The position numbers were made by a program, and so were the translations under genes. The notes beneath the pieces are model-generated. The model was given only the letters and a program-made list of their open reading frames with translations, was not told the DNA's origin and did not search any database. This document shows, in pieces, positions 1-9,516 of a stretch of DNA of 64,000 nucleotides. Source of the stretch: Glaciimonas sp. PAMC28666 (GTDB lineage: Bacteria; Pseudomonadota; Gammaproteobacteria; Burkholderiales; Burkholderiaceae_D); contig NZ_CP070304.1 of NCBI RefSeq assembly GCF_016917355.1, positions 1,860,001 through 1,924,000 on the forward strand. The letters are read 5' to 3'. The stretch's first letter is position 1. Each line of letters begins with the position of its first letter.

Positions 1-1728
1 GGACGCTTGATTGGTAGTGTGTATCCACTCCATATGGGGACGTATTTCGGACTACCCGGTCGGATCATCATGACGCTCGCCGGGCTTGGCCTGCCGCTTT
101 TCGGCATTACCGGTTGGTTGTTATATCTTGATCGTCGCCGCAAAAAACGCTTGGTACGGGCCGAACGCGCTGCCTTCGAGATGGCCGGGAGCGCAAACAT
201 CAGCTCGGCAATTCCGGCGCGTGGCGAGGCGATTGCGGGATCACCGCCGCTCCTTATCGCACCTGTACTCATCGCGCCTCTAATCATCGCTTATGCAAGC
301 CAATCCGGATTTGCCGAAAGCATCGCTTTACGCAGCGCTGCCGCTTTGCAAAACGCTGGCATGACGGTCGTCGTACAATCATTATCGAGCCTGGATCCGG
401 AGCGCTTGCGCCACTATCATCGCGCATTGCTAGTTGTCAGCAGCTTCGGGGAGGGTGATCCACCAGATAGCGCACGGCGCTTTGCCAGACAATTATATCA
501 AACGTCCGGGCACGCCCTTCCGCATCTGCAATACGGCATTTTAGCGTTGGGCGACAACGCTTATCCGCAATTCTGTGGTTTCGGCCGTACCCTCGATCAT
601 TGGCTGCAAAATCAGGGCGCCCACGCCTTTTTCCCTATGATCGAAGTCAGCAATGGCGACAGCGTTGCCCTATCTCGCTGGCAGCATGCGCTTAACGAAC
701 TCGCTGGCAAGAAAGTAAACTTGTCCGCCAGCACCGACGCCGCCGAAGTGGCCGACAATCAGGCAGCGTCGAACCCACCAGCACCAATAACGCGTTCGAC
801 ATCCGAATATCAGCCATGGCGACTGAATACGCGCCGAGAATGTAATTCGGGCAGTGAGGGTGAGCCGATTTTTCATCTTGAATTTTCCCAAACGGTATCA
901 GACCAGCCGCATTGGAAGTCCGGCGCATTGGTTGAAGTCCGACCGCGCCATTCGGTCGAGCGCGTTGCGTTCTTTCTGCAGCGATTAATGCTGGACAAGG
1001 CGTCACTGATCACACATAACCAGAAAACACTCACACTTGGGGAGCTGTTATCAGTCAGCATCTTGCCTAACCTCGCCAAGACAGCAGCGCCCATCAGCGC
1101 GCAACAACTAGCCGAACAACTGCAGCCGCTCGGCACCCGCCGTTACTCCATCGCGTCCATTCCAGCCGACGGCAGCGTGCATCTGTTGGTGCGCCAGGTC
1201 AGCCACGAGGATGGCCTCGGTTTAGCGTCAGGCTGGCTTACCGAGCACGCACCGCTCGGGTCAACTGTGGAAATGCGCTTGCTATCAAACCCTGGCTTCG
1301 AACTCGTGCCCACAGATATCCCTTGCATCTTTATCGGTAACGGCTCCGGGATAGCTGGCTTGCGGGGACATTTACGCGCGCGGGCATACGCCGGGCAGCA
1401 CCAAAACTGGTTGTTATACGGTGAGCGCCATCAAGCCCATGATTTTTTATATGGCGATGAAATACAACAATGGCTGAACGATGGCGTCCTTTCCGGTGCC
1501 GATCTGGCCTTCTCGCGTGATCAACCGGAAAAGATCTATGTTCAGGATCGCTTGCGTTTGGCGGCAGATAAATTACGACAATGGTTGCTTCAGGGCGCGT
1601 TCGTTTATGTCTGCGGCAGTCTGGACGGAATGGCTGCAGGAATTGACAGCGCACTCACCGAAATTCTGGGCGAAGCGGCGCTGGATGACTTAATTGCGGC
1701 GGGGCGTTATCGCCGCGACGTTTACTAA
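1..1728 (+). CDS. PepSY-associated flavodoxin/CysJ-like flavoprotein reductase (5' truncated by window)
   Basis: The reading frame is open to base 1, so the N-terminus lies outside the window. The visible part begins with the last transmembrane helix of a PepSY_TM-type domain followed by a basic stretch (LDRRRKKR). A flavodoxin-like domain follows at about residues 90-225 (SSFGEGDPP, ALGDNAYPQFCGFG), then a ferredoxin-reductase-like FAD module with the RRYSIAS motif near residue 378. A NAD(P)-binding module ends the protein (GNGSGIAGLRGHL, YVCGSLDGMA). This order matches fusions of a PepSY membrane domain with a sulfite-reductase flavoprotein alpha-like electron-transfer unit. It likely passes electrons from NADPH through FAD and FMN at the inner membrane, possibly in iron/siderophore reduction; the substrate is inference. 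The stop is at 1726-1728 and the next gene is about 440 bp away. Confidence 0.85.
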   Translation, partial: GRLIGSVYPLHMGTYFGLPGRIIMTLAGLGLPLFGITGWLLYLDRRRKKRLVRAERAAFEMAGSANISSAIPARGEAIAGSPPLLIAPVLIAPLIIAYASQSGFAESIALRSAAALQNAGMTVVVQSLSSLDPERLRHYHRALLVVSSFGEGDPPDSARRFARQLYQTSGHALPHLQYGILALGDNAYPQFCGFGRTLDHWLQNQGAHAFFPMIEVSNGDSVALSRWQHALNELAGKKVNLSASTDAAEVADNQAASNPPAPITRSTSEYQPWRLNTRRECNSGSEGEPIFHLEFSQTVSDQPHWKSGALVEVRPRHSVERVAFFLQRLMLDKASLITHNQKTLTLGELLSVSILPNLAKTAAPISAQQLAEQLQPLGTRRYSIASIPADGSVHLLVRQVSHEDGLGLASGWLTEHAPLGSTVEMRLLSNPGFELVPTDIPCIFIGNGSGIAGLRGHLRARAYAGQHQNWLLYGERHQAHDFLYGDEIQQWLNDGVLSGADLAFSRDQPEKIYVQDRLRLAADKLRQWLLQGAFVYVCGSLDGMAAGIDSALTEILGEAALDDLIAAGRYRRDVY

Positions 1729-2172
1729 GCTTCGTTCACCATCCGCGCACTTTCGATTGAATCTTTGAGCCAACCGACCAACGGTCGGTATGGCTTACAG
1801 TGCAATCTTGCGCAAGCCACCATTAATCGCAACTCAGACTGGGATTACGGTCGAGCAACGTTTGTAGAGCAACGTCTATCACGCAATGCTTGCCGCAAAA
1901 CGTCGGCCTTCCGGCGCCTTAATATATTATCTTTGCACCAATACATTGACGATACCGTAGCAATCCATCCCGCCGCAATTCCCCAAGCGCACCGCCCCTC
2001 TTCCGGATACACCATACCGCTGGTCGGGCAAAAATTGCCGCCTGTCAAAAAAGTTTTGTGCGGACAAGCTTTCCACGTATCATTTTTGTAATACAAATTG
2101 CGCATATTGCCCCATAGAATTTGTCTGCCGTTCGACTTTGACCAACGGCTAAATCATCTCAATAAAAACTTT
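1729..2172. other. Intergenic region upstream of the minor-pilin operon
   Basis: About 440 bp separate the reductase from fimT. I see no convincing gene. A short minus-strand frame (2105 to 1845, cysteine-rich, 86 residues) has a GGGG stretch five bases before its ATG but resembles nothing I recognise. The promoter of the pilin operon should lie here; I could not pick out a convincing -35/-10 or sigma-54 site. Confidence 0.4.
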
Positions 2173-2718
2173 ATGATCAAGCGCCATTCCTTCGCTGCGT
2201 TCACCCTGGTCGAATTGTTGATCACGATTGCGGTCGCCGCGATATTGGTCTCTCTGGCTGTGCCCTCATTCAATACGATGCTTCTCAATAACCGGCTGAC
2301 GGGGCAAGCGAATGCGTTTATGAGCGCGCTTAACTATGCTCGCGCTGGCGCGTTGACGCAAAATGTTAACGTCCAGGTTTGTCCAGTCGGTGCGACCGGA
2401 TCCGTCACCTGCGGTGCCAACTGGAGTGCTGGCTGGATTGTCACCACAGTGCCTGCTGCGGGCGTCGGCACCCTCTTACAAAGTTATAAGGCAGGCCCCA
2501 ACGATCCGTTGTTATCGGCGGTTGCTTTTGCCGGGGTTACGGCAACCACGATCAACTTCGATCCTCGGGGCCTGGCCACCACCCAATCCAATTTTAAGAT
2601 TTGCGATAACCGTGGCGCGGCTTATGCACGCTCACTACAGGTGGTGGTCACAGGATCGGTTCAACAGGGGCCGACGCCGGGCGTGGCGGTGTGGGGTGGC
2701 GCGTTAGTTTGTCCGTAA
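2173..2718 (+). CDS. fimT: FimT/GspH-type minor pseudopilin
   Basis: Type IV pilus minor pilin that would help prime pilus assembly in the inner membrane. The protein (181 residues from the ATG at 2173) has a short basic leader ending in a class III prepilin site, A|FTLVELL, then a hydrophobic helix with Glu at +5. The -1 residue is Ala instead of the usual Gly. The C-terminal half contains Cys pairs (VCPVGATGSVTC) and a FimT/GspH-like end with CDNRG. The frame is open 25 codons further upstream, but the leader dictates the start at 2173. It is the first gene of a fimT-pilV-pilW-pilX-pilY1-pilE cluster, which is the standard order in beta/gammaproteobacteria. Confidence 0.88.
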   Translation: MIKRHSFAAFTLVELLITIAVAAILVSLAVPSFNTMLLNNRLTGQANAFMSALNYARAGALTQNVNVQVCPVGATGSVTCGANWSAGWIVTTVPAAGVGTLLQSYKAGPNDPLLSAVAFAGVTATTINFDPRGLATTQSNFKICDNRGAAYARSLQVVVTGSVQQGPTPGVAVWGGALVCP

Positions 2719-2770
2719 AAATAATTTTATCCGACAGCGAGACTGAATTTCAGATAATGAGCGAGATTCT

Positions 2771-3313
2771 ATGAATCAGAAAAAAGCCGCTAAGCGCGGT
2801 GCCGGATTTGCGTTGCTGGAAGTGCTCATTGCACTTGTGGTGCTGGCATTTGGCATGATCGGTATCGCCGGAATGCTATTGGTCGCCCATAAAGCCAACA
2901 GCTCAAGTTACCTCAAGCAACAGGCGGTCCAATCCGCTTACGACATTATCGACCGGGTCCGGGTTAATAGTCCGGCTGCTATCAGCGGTAGCTATGATGT
3001 CAACAATTTGCTCACCGGCACGGTAACGCCAGCCGCTCCGGCGACGATTTCTCCAGATTGCAGCGCTGCGAGCTGTAGCGTGGCCCAGGTGGCTGCCTAT
3101 GACGTCTGGTATTGGCTCGCCAGAGATATCGCCCAGTTACCGAACGGGCGCGGCTCGGTTGTCACCACCGCGGCGGCTACCGGCAACAACACGCTGATCA
3201 CGGTGACTGTGCAGTGGGATGACAGCCCCGCGCAAAGCAAGCTAGGGGTCGCAACCCAAAGCCAGGGAGCCAGCGCCAATCTGGCCCAATTTACAGTGCA
3301 AACACTTTTATGA
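2771..3313 (+). CDS. pilV: Type IV pilus minor pilin PilV
   Basis: 180-residue minor pilin. The N-terminus has a basic leader and the prepilin peptidase site GAG|FALLEVLIAL with Glu at +5, then the motif-rich helix FGMIGIAGMLL typical of PilV. The remainder is a low-complexity Ala/Thr/Ser-rich head with one Cys pair (DCSAASC). It starts 52 bp after fimT and its TGA overlaps the next start (ATGA at 3310), showing translational coupling with pilW. It is expected to join PilW, PilX, PilY1 and FimT in the priming complex at the pilus tip. Confidence 0.88.
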   Translation: MNQKKAAKRGAGFALLEVLIALVVLAFGMIGIAGMLLVAHKANSSSYLKQQAVQSAYDIIDRVRVNSPAAISGSYDVNNLLTGTVTPAAPATISPDCSAASCSVAQVAAYDVWYWLARDIAQLPNGRGSVVTTAAATGNNTLITVTVQWDDSPAQSKLGVATQSQGASANLAQFTVQTLL

Positions 3314-4455
3314 GGCCCGCCGTGGAGCAAACTGCAAAGCTGGCTGTGGAGCAGGCCAAGAAGCAGGCTACGAAGCACACCATAAAGTCGACCGATAAAA
3401 GATTTGGCGGGTTTTCATTGATCGAACTCCTGATTGCCATGACCCTTGGGTTATTTTTGGTGGGCGCAATCATTAGCGTTTATCTGGCGGAAACGCAGAT
3501 ATATAAATCGACCAATTCGCAGGCGACCATTCAAAATGCCGAAAACGCAATTGCGGGATTGGTAACCCCTGTCATCCGTTCGGCGGGCTTTAACGGATGC
3601 TCGTCACTAGCGCAATCCTTGTCAAACCTCACCGCCGGTGCGCCGCCGCCTTTAGGCACACTGACTTCGAACTCAAATGCCGTTTTTGGCTATCAGGGCG
3701 GCGGGGCAACCTTGACCATTGCACAAGATAATGCTGCAAACGATGTCACCGCCAGCGACTGGAGCCCAGCGCTTGACGCGACCTTAGTGGGTAAGGTTCA
3801 GGCGGGCAGCGATGTATTAGTGTTGCTCGGCGCAATGCCCAATACCGCCCCGGTCGGCGTGACGGTTATTCCGCTCGGCGGCACTACCATGACTTTGCAA
3901 AATACGACGGGTCTCGCAGTGGGACAACTGGGCATCGTCTCAGATTGCCTGAAATCAAGTATTTTTCAAATCACCGCGATCGCTGGCAATACGATCACCC
4001 ACGCGGCCGGTGGCGGCGCAGTCGGCACAAATAGCACCAGCGTTCTGGCGGTGAACTATCAACTCGGCGCACTATTTGTTCCGCTGCAACAAACCGCGTT
4101 CTATGTAGCGCAAGGGGTCGGGGGCGATCAAAGCACCCTCATGCGATCAACTTTTAGCAATGGTGCGTGGACCAACCTCTCGCTGGTACCCGGAGTAGAA
4201 GCGATGCAGGTCTTGTACGGGATCGGCACAAATAACGTATTGACGCAGTATGTTCCGGCCAGCGCAGTGACCGACTGGACCCAGGTGTATTCCGTACGTA
4301 TCGGATTTCTGATACAGGGCCAGCTTGGTTCTGCCACGACATCGAGCGCAACCCCGGCACAATTCAAGGTATTGAATACCACCGTCACAGTACCTGCCGA
4401 CGGCCGTCTGCGACACATCTATGAGATCACGATCAATTTGAGGAATGCGGCATGA
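3310..4455 (+). CDS. pilW: Type IV pilus minor pilin PilW
   Basis: 381-residue PilW-like protein. The prepilin site GG|FSLIELLIAM with Glu +5 comes after an unusually long leader of about 34 residues (charged, Lys/Ala-rich), so the true start could be further inside the frame. The 4-bp ATGA overlap with pilV favours 3310. The body carries the PilW features: a polar Ser/Asn/Gln-rich helix end and a large beta-rich head ending in a conserved-looking HIYEITINLRN. It overlaps pilX by ATGA at 4452. Confidence 0.87.
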   Translation: MRPAVEQTAKLAVEQAKKQATKHTIKSTDKRFGGFSLIELLIAMTLGLFLVGAIISVYLAETQIYKSTNSQATIQNAENAIAGLVTPVIRSAGFNGCSSLAQSLSNLTAGAPPPLGTLTSNSNAVFGYQGGGATLTIAQDNAANDVTASDWSPALDATLVGKVQAGSDVLVLLGAMPNTAPVGVTVIPLGGTTMTLQNTTGLAVGQLGIVSDCLKSSIFQITAIAGNTITHAAGGGAVGTNSTSVLAVNYQLGALFVPLQQTAFYVAQGVGGDQSTLMRSTFSNGAWTNLSLVPGVEAMQVLYGIGTNNVLTQYVPASAVTDWTQVYSVRIGFLIQGQLGSATTSSATPAQFKVLNTTVTVPADGRLRHIYEITINLRNAA

Positions 4456-5027
4456 AAACTCCCTCACCTCACCTATGCGTTCCTTCCGTTACCGCAGCAA
4501 ATTATGTTGGAACTTCTGCTGGAACTTTCAAGGCCTTCAAAGCGCGTACGCAACGCGGAGCTGTATTGCTGATCACCGTCATGCTGGTGCTGATGCTGAC
4601 CATTCTTGCGCTCGGGTTGGTGGCGTTGAACAGCACTCAAACCCGCATCGCCACCAACAGTGCTGATGTACAGATCGCTTTTCAAACCGCTGAAGCTGCG
4701 CTTAATCAAGCGCAAAGCAATTTACTGGCGGGCAATTATCCAGCAGCAAATTTTCAATCGAATAACAATGGCTTATATCTGTTTAATCCGGCTAATCCGC
4801 CTTTATGGACCACGATCCTTTGGAGCGGAGCGACTACCGTGATACCAAGCTTTCAGGGAAATTCGAAAAGCGCTGCTGCCTTCTTTATCGAGCTCCTGCC
4901 TTCCGTCGTTCTACCGGGACAAAACATGAAAAAAGTTACCCGCGTCTACCGTGTCACTGCGCGTGCGGTGGGGGCAAGCGGCGGCGCACCAGTGTTGCTG
5001 CAGGCCACCGTCCAAATTCAGCAATAA
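4452..5027 (+). CDS. pilX: Type IV pilus minor pilin PilX
   Basis: 191-residue PilX-type protein. A leader of about 35 residues ends in QRG|AVLLITVMLVLML, a PilX-like helix that lacks the Glu at +5, as is usual for this subfamily. It is followed by LGLVALNSTQTRIATN and the FQTAEAALNQAQ motif characteristic of PilX_N. It starts inside the end of pilW (ATGA). The stop codon lies inside the first unit of a 12-bp tandem repeat (5014-5085), so expansion or loss of repeats would leave the protein end nearly unchanged. Confidence 0.86.
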   Translation: MKTPSPHLCVPSVTAANYVGTSAGTFKAFKARTQRGAVLLITVMLVLMLTILALGLVALNSTQTRIATNSADVQIAFQTAEAALNQAQSNLLAGNYPAANFQSNNNGLYLFNPANPPLWTTILWSGATTVIPSFQGNSKSAAAFFIELLPSVVLPGQNMKKVTRVYRVTARAVGASGGAPVLLQATVQIQQ

Positions 5028-5085
5028 ATTCAGCAGTAAATTCAGCAATAAATGCAGCAGTAATTTCAACGACAAGTTCACCAAT
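5014..5085 (+). repeat. Degenerate 12-bp tandem repeat, six units
   Basis: Six consecutive 12-bp units start at 5014, 5026, 5038, 5050, 5062 and 5074. The first three are aaattcagcaat, aaattcagcagt and aaattcagcaat; later units drift. The array begins in the last codons of pilX, includes its stop, and lies in the pilX-pilY1 gap. It looks like replication-slippage expansion of the pilX 3' end. Confidence 0.85.
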
Positions 5086-5165
5086 AATCAGCTAATAGCG
5101 CCAAACGTATTCGCCGCCATTGCTTACTTATTTCAGTATTGCGCAAGAAGATAGAGGATCGAAGT

Positions 5166-8100
5166 ATGAAGCCAGAACAAAAATCAAGGATGCGTCTGAA
5201 GCGCTTGCCTGCACTTGCTGCGATCACGGCGGTTGCCTTGTTGCTGGCTTCGTCAACCACTATTCCGCTTCCGGCAAACGCGTTGCCCAACGTGACCCTG
5301 GCGATTTCGCAGGTGCCATTGACCGTCTCCACCCCCGTCCATCCCCAAGTATTAATTGCATTGGGCAACTCTGAATCCATGGACGGCACACTGAGCGGCG
5401 CGATCATGATCGGCTCTGGAAGCGTATCGAACAGCCTGTCCTCTCTGAACAATTCCAGCTCGCCCATAAATTACGCGGTTCCTGCCGGCTTTACGCCGCC
5501 GGTGCAGGCAGCCGATGTGTCGGGCAATGCGCCATATACGGTCAGCCAGAGCGGTAATCTGGTGGACAATGGGGCAAGTCGGCTGAACGTCGCCAAAGGC
5601 GGCGTTCAGGCGATCATCCAGGCCTATATGCAAAATACCGACTTTGCACTGCTTAACTACAGCACCAGCGGTACTAATCTATATACGACATGGGTGTATT
5701 ACATGTCGCCCTCGAGCAGCGGATTCACATTTACCAGCACAAAAGTAAGCGGCAATCGTTACGTGACCAATCCATGCTTCGGATACACCACAGCGAGCTC
5801 AACGGTCAGTAGTAATTGCGCGTCGATTGTCAGCTCCGGGCTGTACTCTGCCTCCGCCGTGGCTAGCGGGCAATATATGCAGATTGGTGCGTCCAGCGAT
5901 GACGCAACCATCAACGACGTTCTCTACTCAGGATCGCAGGCAAGCGTCTATATCAACTACGGAAACATCAATCCGGCCACGCCGTTTCCTCCGAACTATT
6001 CCTTGGCCAATTACAATAACGGCTCAATTAATATTTCGTACCAATTTAGTAAGCCGAGTGCTAATCAGTCAACCGGGCCAACCAACGCGGGATATGTACC
6101 ATTTTCTCAACAGGTTATGTATGTGCAGAGGGGATTTGGTTACGGAGGCAGTCAATCCGCAAATTCCGGAAACGTCGTCGTGCCGATGACGTCGGCAGGA
6201 TCGACACCGACCACGGCCACCGTCACCGCAGCGGTCAACACTTTTTTACCGTATCTGGCACCGGAAACCAATAATCTGAACACGGGTGAAATCAAAGCGG
6301 TGGCGGGACAAGCACCAACGGCAGGATTATTGGCAAAGGCGCAAAGCTATCTCGCTACGGTGGCCGCATCGAATGCAGCCTGCACCCCTAAACAATATGT
6401 CGTCCTCATTTCCGATGGCTTACCAACGCAAGACCTGGCCGGAAAATATTGGCCACCGCTAGGCAGCGCGGCCGCTGGTGGGTACGGCGTAACCGCAAAT
6501 TTCAATGCTGACGGCTCGCTCAATACCGCAAGTCCAGGGAACGATCAGGCCCTGATTGATACGATTACCAATCTCACCAAAATGCGTACCGCCGGTATCA
6601 ACACCTACGTCATCGGTTTAGGCGCTGGTGTCGATCCCGCCGTCAACCCTCAAGCCGCCGCCACGTTACAGGCCATGGCAATTGCTGGTGGAACGGCTAG
6701 CTATTATCCGGCTAGCAGTCCCGGTGATCTGGTCAATGACCTCAATACAATCTTGATTGCAGTTCAACAGGGAACCCAGTCGACCACCGCTGCCGCCATC
6801 AACTCCCCGAGCCTGCAAAATGGGACTGTGGTTGAATATCAGGCCAGTTTCAATCCCAATGACACACCGTACCAGGATTGGACCGGCAATATCATCGCGA
6901 CAGCGCTTGACAAAAATGGCGTCCCAACCGGCGTCGCACAATGGGGCGGAGCCACTGCCCAGTCTTTGTTGGATGCGCAGGTGACTGCAAATGGATGGTC
7001 AACGGGCCGCGTCATCGCCACCACCAATCCCGCCCTTAACTCGGGCGGCAACGGCGTACCCTTTCAATGGGCCAATCTGAGCACCGCCCAACAACTTTCG
7101 CTACAACCTTCCGACCTGCTGGGCGCGAGTCGGCTCCAATACATCCGTGGCAATACCGCGCTTGAGAAACGCAACGGGGGCGCGTTCCGCAACCGATCAC
7201 ATATTCTTGGTGATATCGTGGATAGCCAGCCGCTTTATGTAGGAACACCAACATCGGCCTATTTAACCGCCAGCTATCTCGCATTCCAGACCGCGCAAGC
7301 CAAGCGGCCGCCGATGCTGTACGCCGGCGCGAATGACGGCATGCTGCATGCTTTTAATGCCACCACTGGCGCGGAACAATTTGCTTTCATCCCGAACGGC
7401 GTCCTCGCCAATCTGCCCGCGTTGACCGTGCCAATTTATAATCAAAACCATCTATTCTTTGTCGACGGCTCGCCGCAATCGGGCGATGTACAATTTTCCG
7501 ATACTACCTGGCACACCATCTTGGTTAGTGGCGAAAGCGGCGGTGGGAAAAGCATCTTTGCCCTTGATATCACCAATCCGCAAAATCTTACCACCGAAAA
7601 AAATCTCGCCGCTGCGGTGCTATGGGAGTTTACCGATACAGACATGGGATTGAGTTACAGCGAGCCACAAATTGCACCGATCGCGGCGGTATCGAATTTT
7701 GGCGTGTTCTTCGGTAACGGTTACAACAGTCCCAACAACAAGGCAGTGCTGTACGCACTTAACCCTGGCACCGGACAGACGATTGCGAAAATTGATTTGT
7801 GCGCTGCCGTGCCCGGAACTTGCAACAGTGGCCTTCCACAGGGGCTGTCGACTGTCGCCGTTGGAAATACCGATGGCCTGCAAGCGCAGCCGATAACACA
7901 GGTCTACGCTGGCGATTTGCAAGGCAATTTATGGGCAATAGACGTCTCGAATGTTACGCCGTCGAAATGGCAAGTACGCCTGCTTTTTCAGGCGCGCGAT
8001 GCCAGCGGTAATATTCAACCCATTACTGTGGCGCCGGTAGTGACACTGCATCCTAACTACCCGCGCATGCAAGGCGAATTTATCCTGTTCGGCACCGGTC

Positions 8101-8672
8101 AGTTATTAACCGTCGCAGATTTAAGTAATCAATTAAAACAAACTGTTTACGCCATTTGGGACAAACCTGGGAATACCGTCGTCCCGACGCGCTCCAATCT
8201 GCAGGCGCAGACGCTTACAGTGGGTGCCGGAGGCTTGTTGTTCGATACGAGCACGCCGGTCGACTGGACCAAGAAGCTGGGATGGTATGACGACCTGCTG
8301 GTGGCCGGACAACGTGTAGTCACCGCTCCCGGCCTGATCGACGGCGCATTTATAGCGACCCTGAATACGCCGCCGGCAGCAAATAGCTGCAATGCCGGTT
8401 TCACCGCTGTGTTCCTTGAGCTAAATTTCCAAACCGGGGGTGCATTCACGCAACCGCAACTGGACACCAACGGAGATGGGATTATCAACACGCTCGACTC
8501 AAATGCGGTTGGTCTTCCGCTCGGAAACGGGTATTCCAGCACGCCAGTACCTATCGGTCCAAACTCGAAAAATCAAATCATCAAATTGATCACCCAATCC
8601 GGAGGGACGCAAAAAGCCATTCGAGATCCGAACAACACACCACGGCGTTTAACGTGGTGGCAACTTCAATAA
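5166..8672 (+). CDS. pilY1: PilY1-like pilus tip/biogenesis adhesin
   Basis: The start is set at the ATG at 5166, because AGAGGA lies about ten bases upstream and a signal peptide follows (RLPALAAITAVALLLASS...ANA). The 1168-residue secreted protein has an N-terminal von Willebrand A-like half with a degenerate MIDAS (GNSESM instead of DxSxS; later YVVLISDGLPTQD). Its C-terminal half is a PilY1-type beta-propeller (GANDGMLHAFNATTGAE, FVDGSPQSGDV). Near residue 1100 there is an EF-hand-like calcium loop, DTNGDGIINTLD, like the calcium site that controls pilus retraction in Pseudomonas PilY1. It ends in the typical RRLTWWQLQ. It lies between pilX and pilE and would act at the pilus tip. Confidence 0.9.
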   Translation: MKPEQKSRMRLKRLPALAAITAVALLLASSTTIPLPANALPNVTLAISQVPLTVSTPVHPQVLIALGNSESMDGTLSGAIMIGSGSVSNSLSSLNNSSSPINYAVPAGFTPPVQAADVSGNAPYTVSQSGNLVDNGASRLNVAKGGVQAIIQAYMQNTDFALLNYSTSGTNLYTTWVYYMSPSSSGFTFTSTKVSGNRYVTNPCFGYTTASSTVSSNCASIVSSGLYSASAVASGQYMQIGASSDDATINDVLYSGSQASVYINYGNINPATPFPPNYSLANYNNGSINISYQFSKPSANQSTGPTNAGYVPFSQQVMYVQRGFGYGGSQSANSGNVVVPMTSAGSTPTTATVTAAVNTFLPYLAPETNNLNTGEIKAVAGQAPTAGLLAKAQSYLATVAASNAACTPKQYVVLISDGLPTQDLAGKYWPPLGSAAAGGYGVTANFNADGSLNTASPGNDQALIDTITNLTKMRTAGINTYVIGLGAGVDPAVNPQAAATLQAMAIAGGTASYYPASSPGDLVNDLNTILIAVQQGTQSTTAAAINSPSLQNGTVVEYQASFNPNDTPYQDWTGNIIATALDKNGVPTGVAQWGGATAQSLLDAQVTANGWSTGRVIATTNPALNSGGNGVPFQWANLSTAQQLSLQPSDLLGASRLQYIRGNTALEKRNGGAFRNRSHILGDIVDSQPLYVGTPTSAYLTASYLAFQTAQAKRPPMLYAGANDGMLHAFNATTGAEQFAFIPNGVLANLPALTVPIYNQNHLFFVDGSPQSGDVQFSDTTWHTILVSGESGGGKSIFALDITNPQNLTTEKNLAAAVLWEFTDTDMGLSYSEPQIAPIAAVSNFGVFFGNGYNSPNNKAVLYALNPGTGQTIAKIDLCAAVPGTCNSGLPQGLSTVAVGNTDGLQAQPITQVYAGDLQGNLWAIDVSNVTPSKWQVRLLFQARDASGNIQPITVAPVVTLHPNYPRMQGEFILFGTGQLLTVADLSNQLKQTVYAIWDKPGNTVVPTRSNLQAQTLTVGAGGLLFDTSTPVDWTKKLGWYDDLLVAGQRVVTAPGLIDGAFIATLNTPPAANSCNAGFTAVFLELNFQTGGAFTQPQLDTNGDGIINTLDSNAVGLPLGNGYSSTPVPIGPNSKNQIIKLITQSGGTQKAIRDPNNTPRRLTWWQLQ

Positions 8673-8683
8673 AAGGGCCCACA

Positions 8684-9124
8684 ATGCACTCAACTCCTAT
8701 AGCTTTGCGCAAGCACCTGCAGCGCGCTTTCACGCTGGTCGAACTGATGATTGTGGTCGGGATAGTTGGCATCCTTGCGGCTGTTGCCTACCCGAGCTAT
8801 ACCACTTATGTACTTAAATCCCATCGCGCTGATGCGCTAACAGCGCTCGCCCAAACCCAGGTAATACTGGAACGATGCTTTGCCCAAAATTTTTCTTACA
8901 GTCAGGCGTGTGCTTCGCTTCCAGCCTTTCCGCTAGCCTCGCCTCAAGGCTATTACACCGTTACCAATCCGGTCCTCTCTGCAACGGCTTTCACGCTGAC
9001 CGCCACCGCCATTGGCACGCAAGCGCTCGATACGACGTGTGCCAGTTTATCCGTCGACCAGGCGAATCAGCAAACCGCATTAAACAGTGCTGGTGTCGCA
9101 CAAACGGTCTGCTGGCATCCTTAG
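8684..9124 (+). CDS. pilE: PilE-like type IV pilin
   Basis: 146-residue PilE-family pilin, last gene of the operon. The ATG at 8684 is chosen because AAAAGGG precedes it by a few bases and a compact basic leader follows. The site is RA|FTLVELMIVV with Glu +5 and, as in fimT, Ala at -1. The helix continues VGILAAVAYPSYTTYV as in PilE. The head is small, with four cysteines in two candidate pairs (RCFAQNF...QAC and TTC...VCWHP). It probably acts as a minor pilin within the tip complex; it could also be a ComP/PilE-like subunit. Confidence 0.86.
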   Translation: MHSTPIALRKHLQRAFTLVELMIVVGIVGILAAVAYPSYTTYVLKSHRADALTALAQTQVILERCFAQNFSYSQACASLPAFPLASPQGYYTVTNPVLSATAFTLTATAIGTQALDTTCASLSVDQANQQTALNSAGVAQTVCWHP

Positions 9125-9205
9125 AACGTGGTTAATCAAAACTTACGCACATTCTGCACGTTGGCACATTCGGCCCGCTGAACTTTCGATAGGAAAAGAC
9201 CTTTT

Positions 9206-9493
9206 TTAATCAAACAACTCTTGCCAAAAGCTCTCTTTCTTTTTGGGGCGATGGCGATTGTCGTGCGATGACGACTCTCTTTCGTGATGATCAGCGCGGT
9301 AATTCGGCTGCTGTCGTGCCGATCTGATCGGCGGTTCGTTCACGGGTGCCATCTCAAGCATCGATTGTTCGATGATTTTATCCAGCTCACCTCGATCAAG
9401 CCAAACTCCACGACAACTCGGGCAATAATCAATTTCGATACTTTGACGCTCACTCATAACGAGTTCTTTGTCTTTGCAGGTTGGGCAATACAT
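9206..9493 (-). CDS. Small zinc-ribbon (zf-TFIIB-like) protein
   Basis: 95-residue protein starting MYCPTCKDKELV; a second CxxC unit (YCPSCRGVWLDRGELD) completes the two-knuckle zinc ribbon seen in zf-TFIIB family proteins. The C-terminal half is a His/Arg/Ser-rich polar tail ending KKKESFWQELFD, also typical of the family. An AGGAGG box (9499-9504) lies five bases from the ATG at 9493; a TTG one codon earlier is possible. Function is unknown. It sits downstream of the Bax-inhibitor gene on the same strand, with a strong hairpin between. Confidence 0.8.
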   Translation of the reverse strand: MYCPTCKDKELVMSERQSIEIDYCPSCRGVWLDRGELDKIIEQSMLEMAPVNEPPIRSARQQPNYRADHHERESSSHDNRHRPKKKESFWQELFD

Positions 9494-9516
9494 CAATACC
9501 TCCTATGGTTGGTCTG

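Noticed and set aside
1845-2105. 86-codon minus-strand frame before fimT, with five Cys
   Set aside because: It has a possible GGGG Shine-Dalgarno but no recognised family, no neighbour on that strand and overlaps another meaningless frame.
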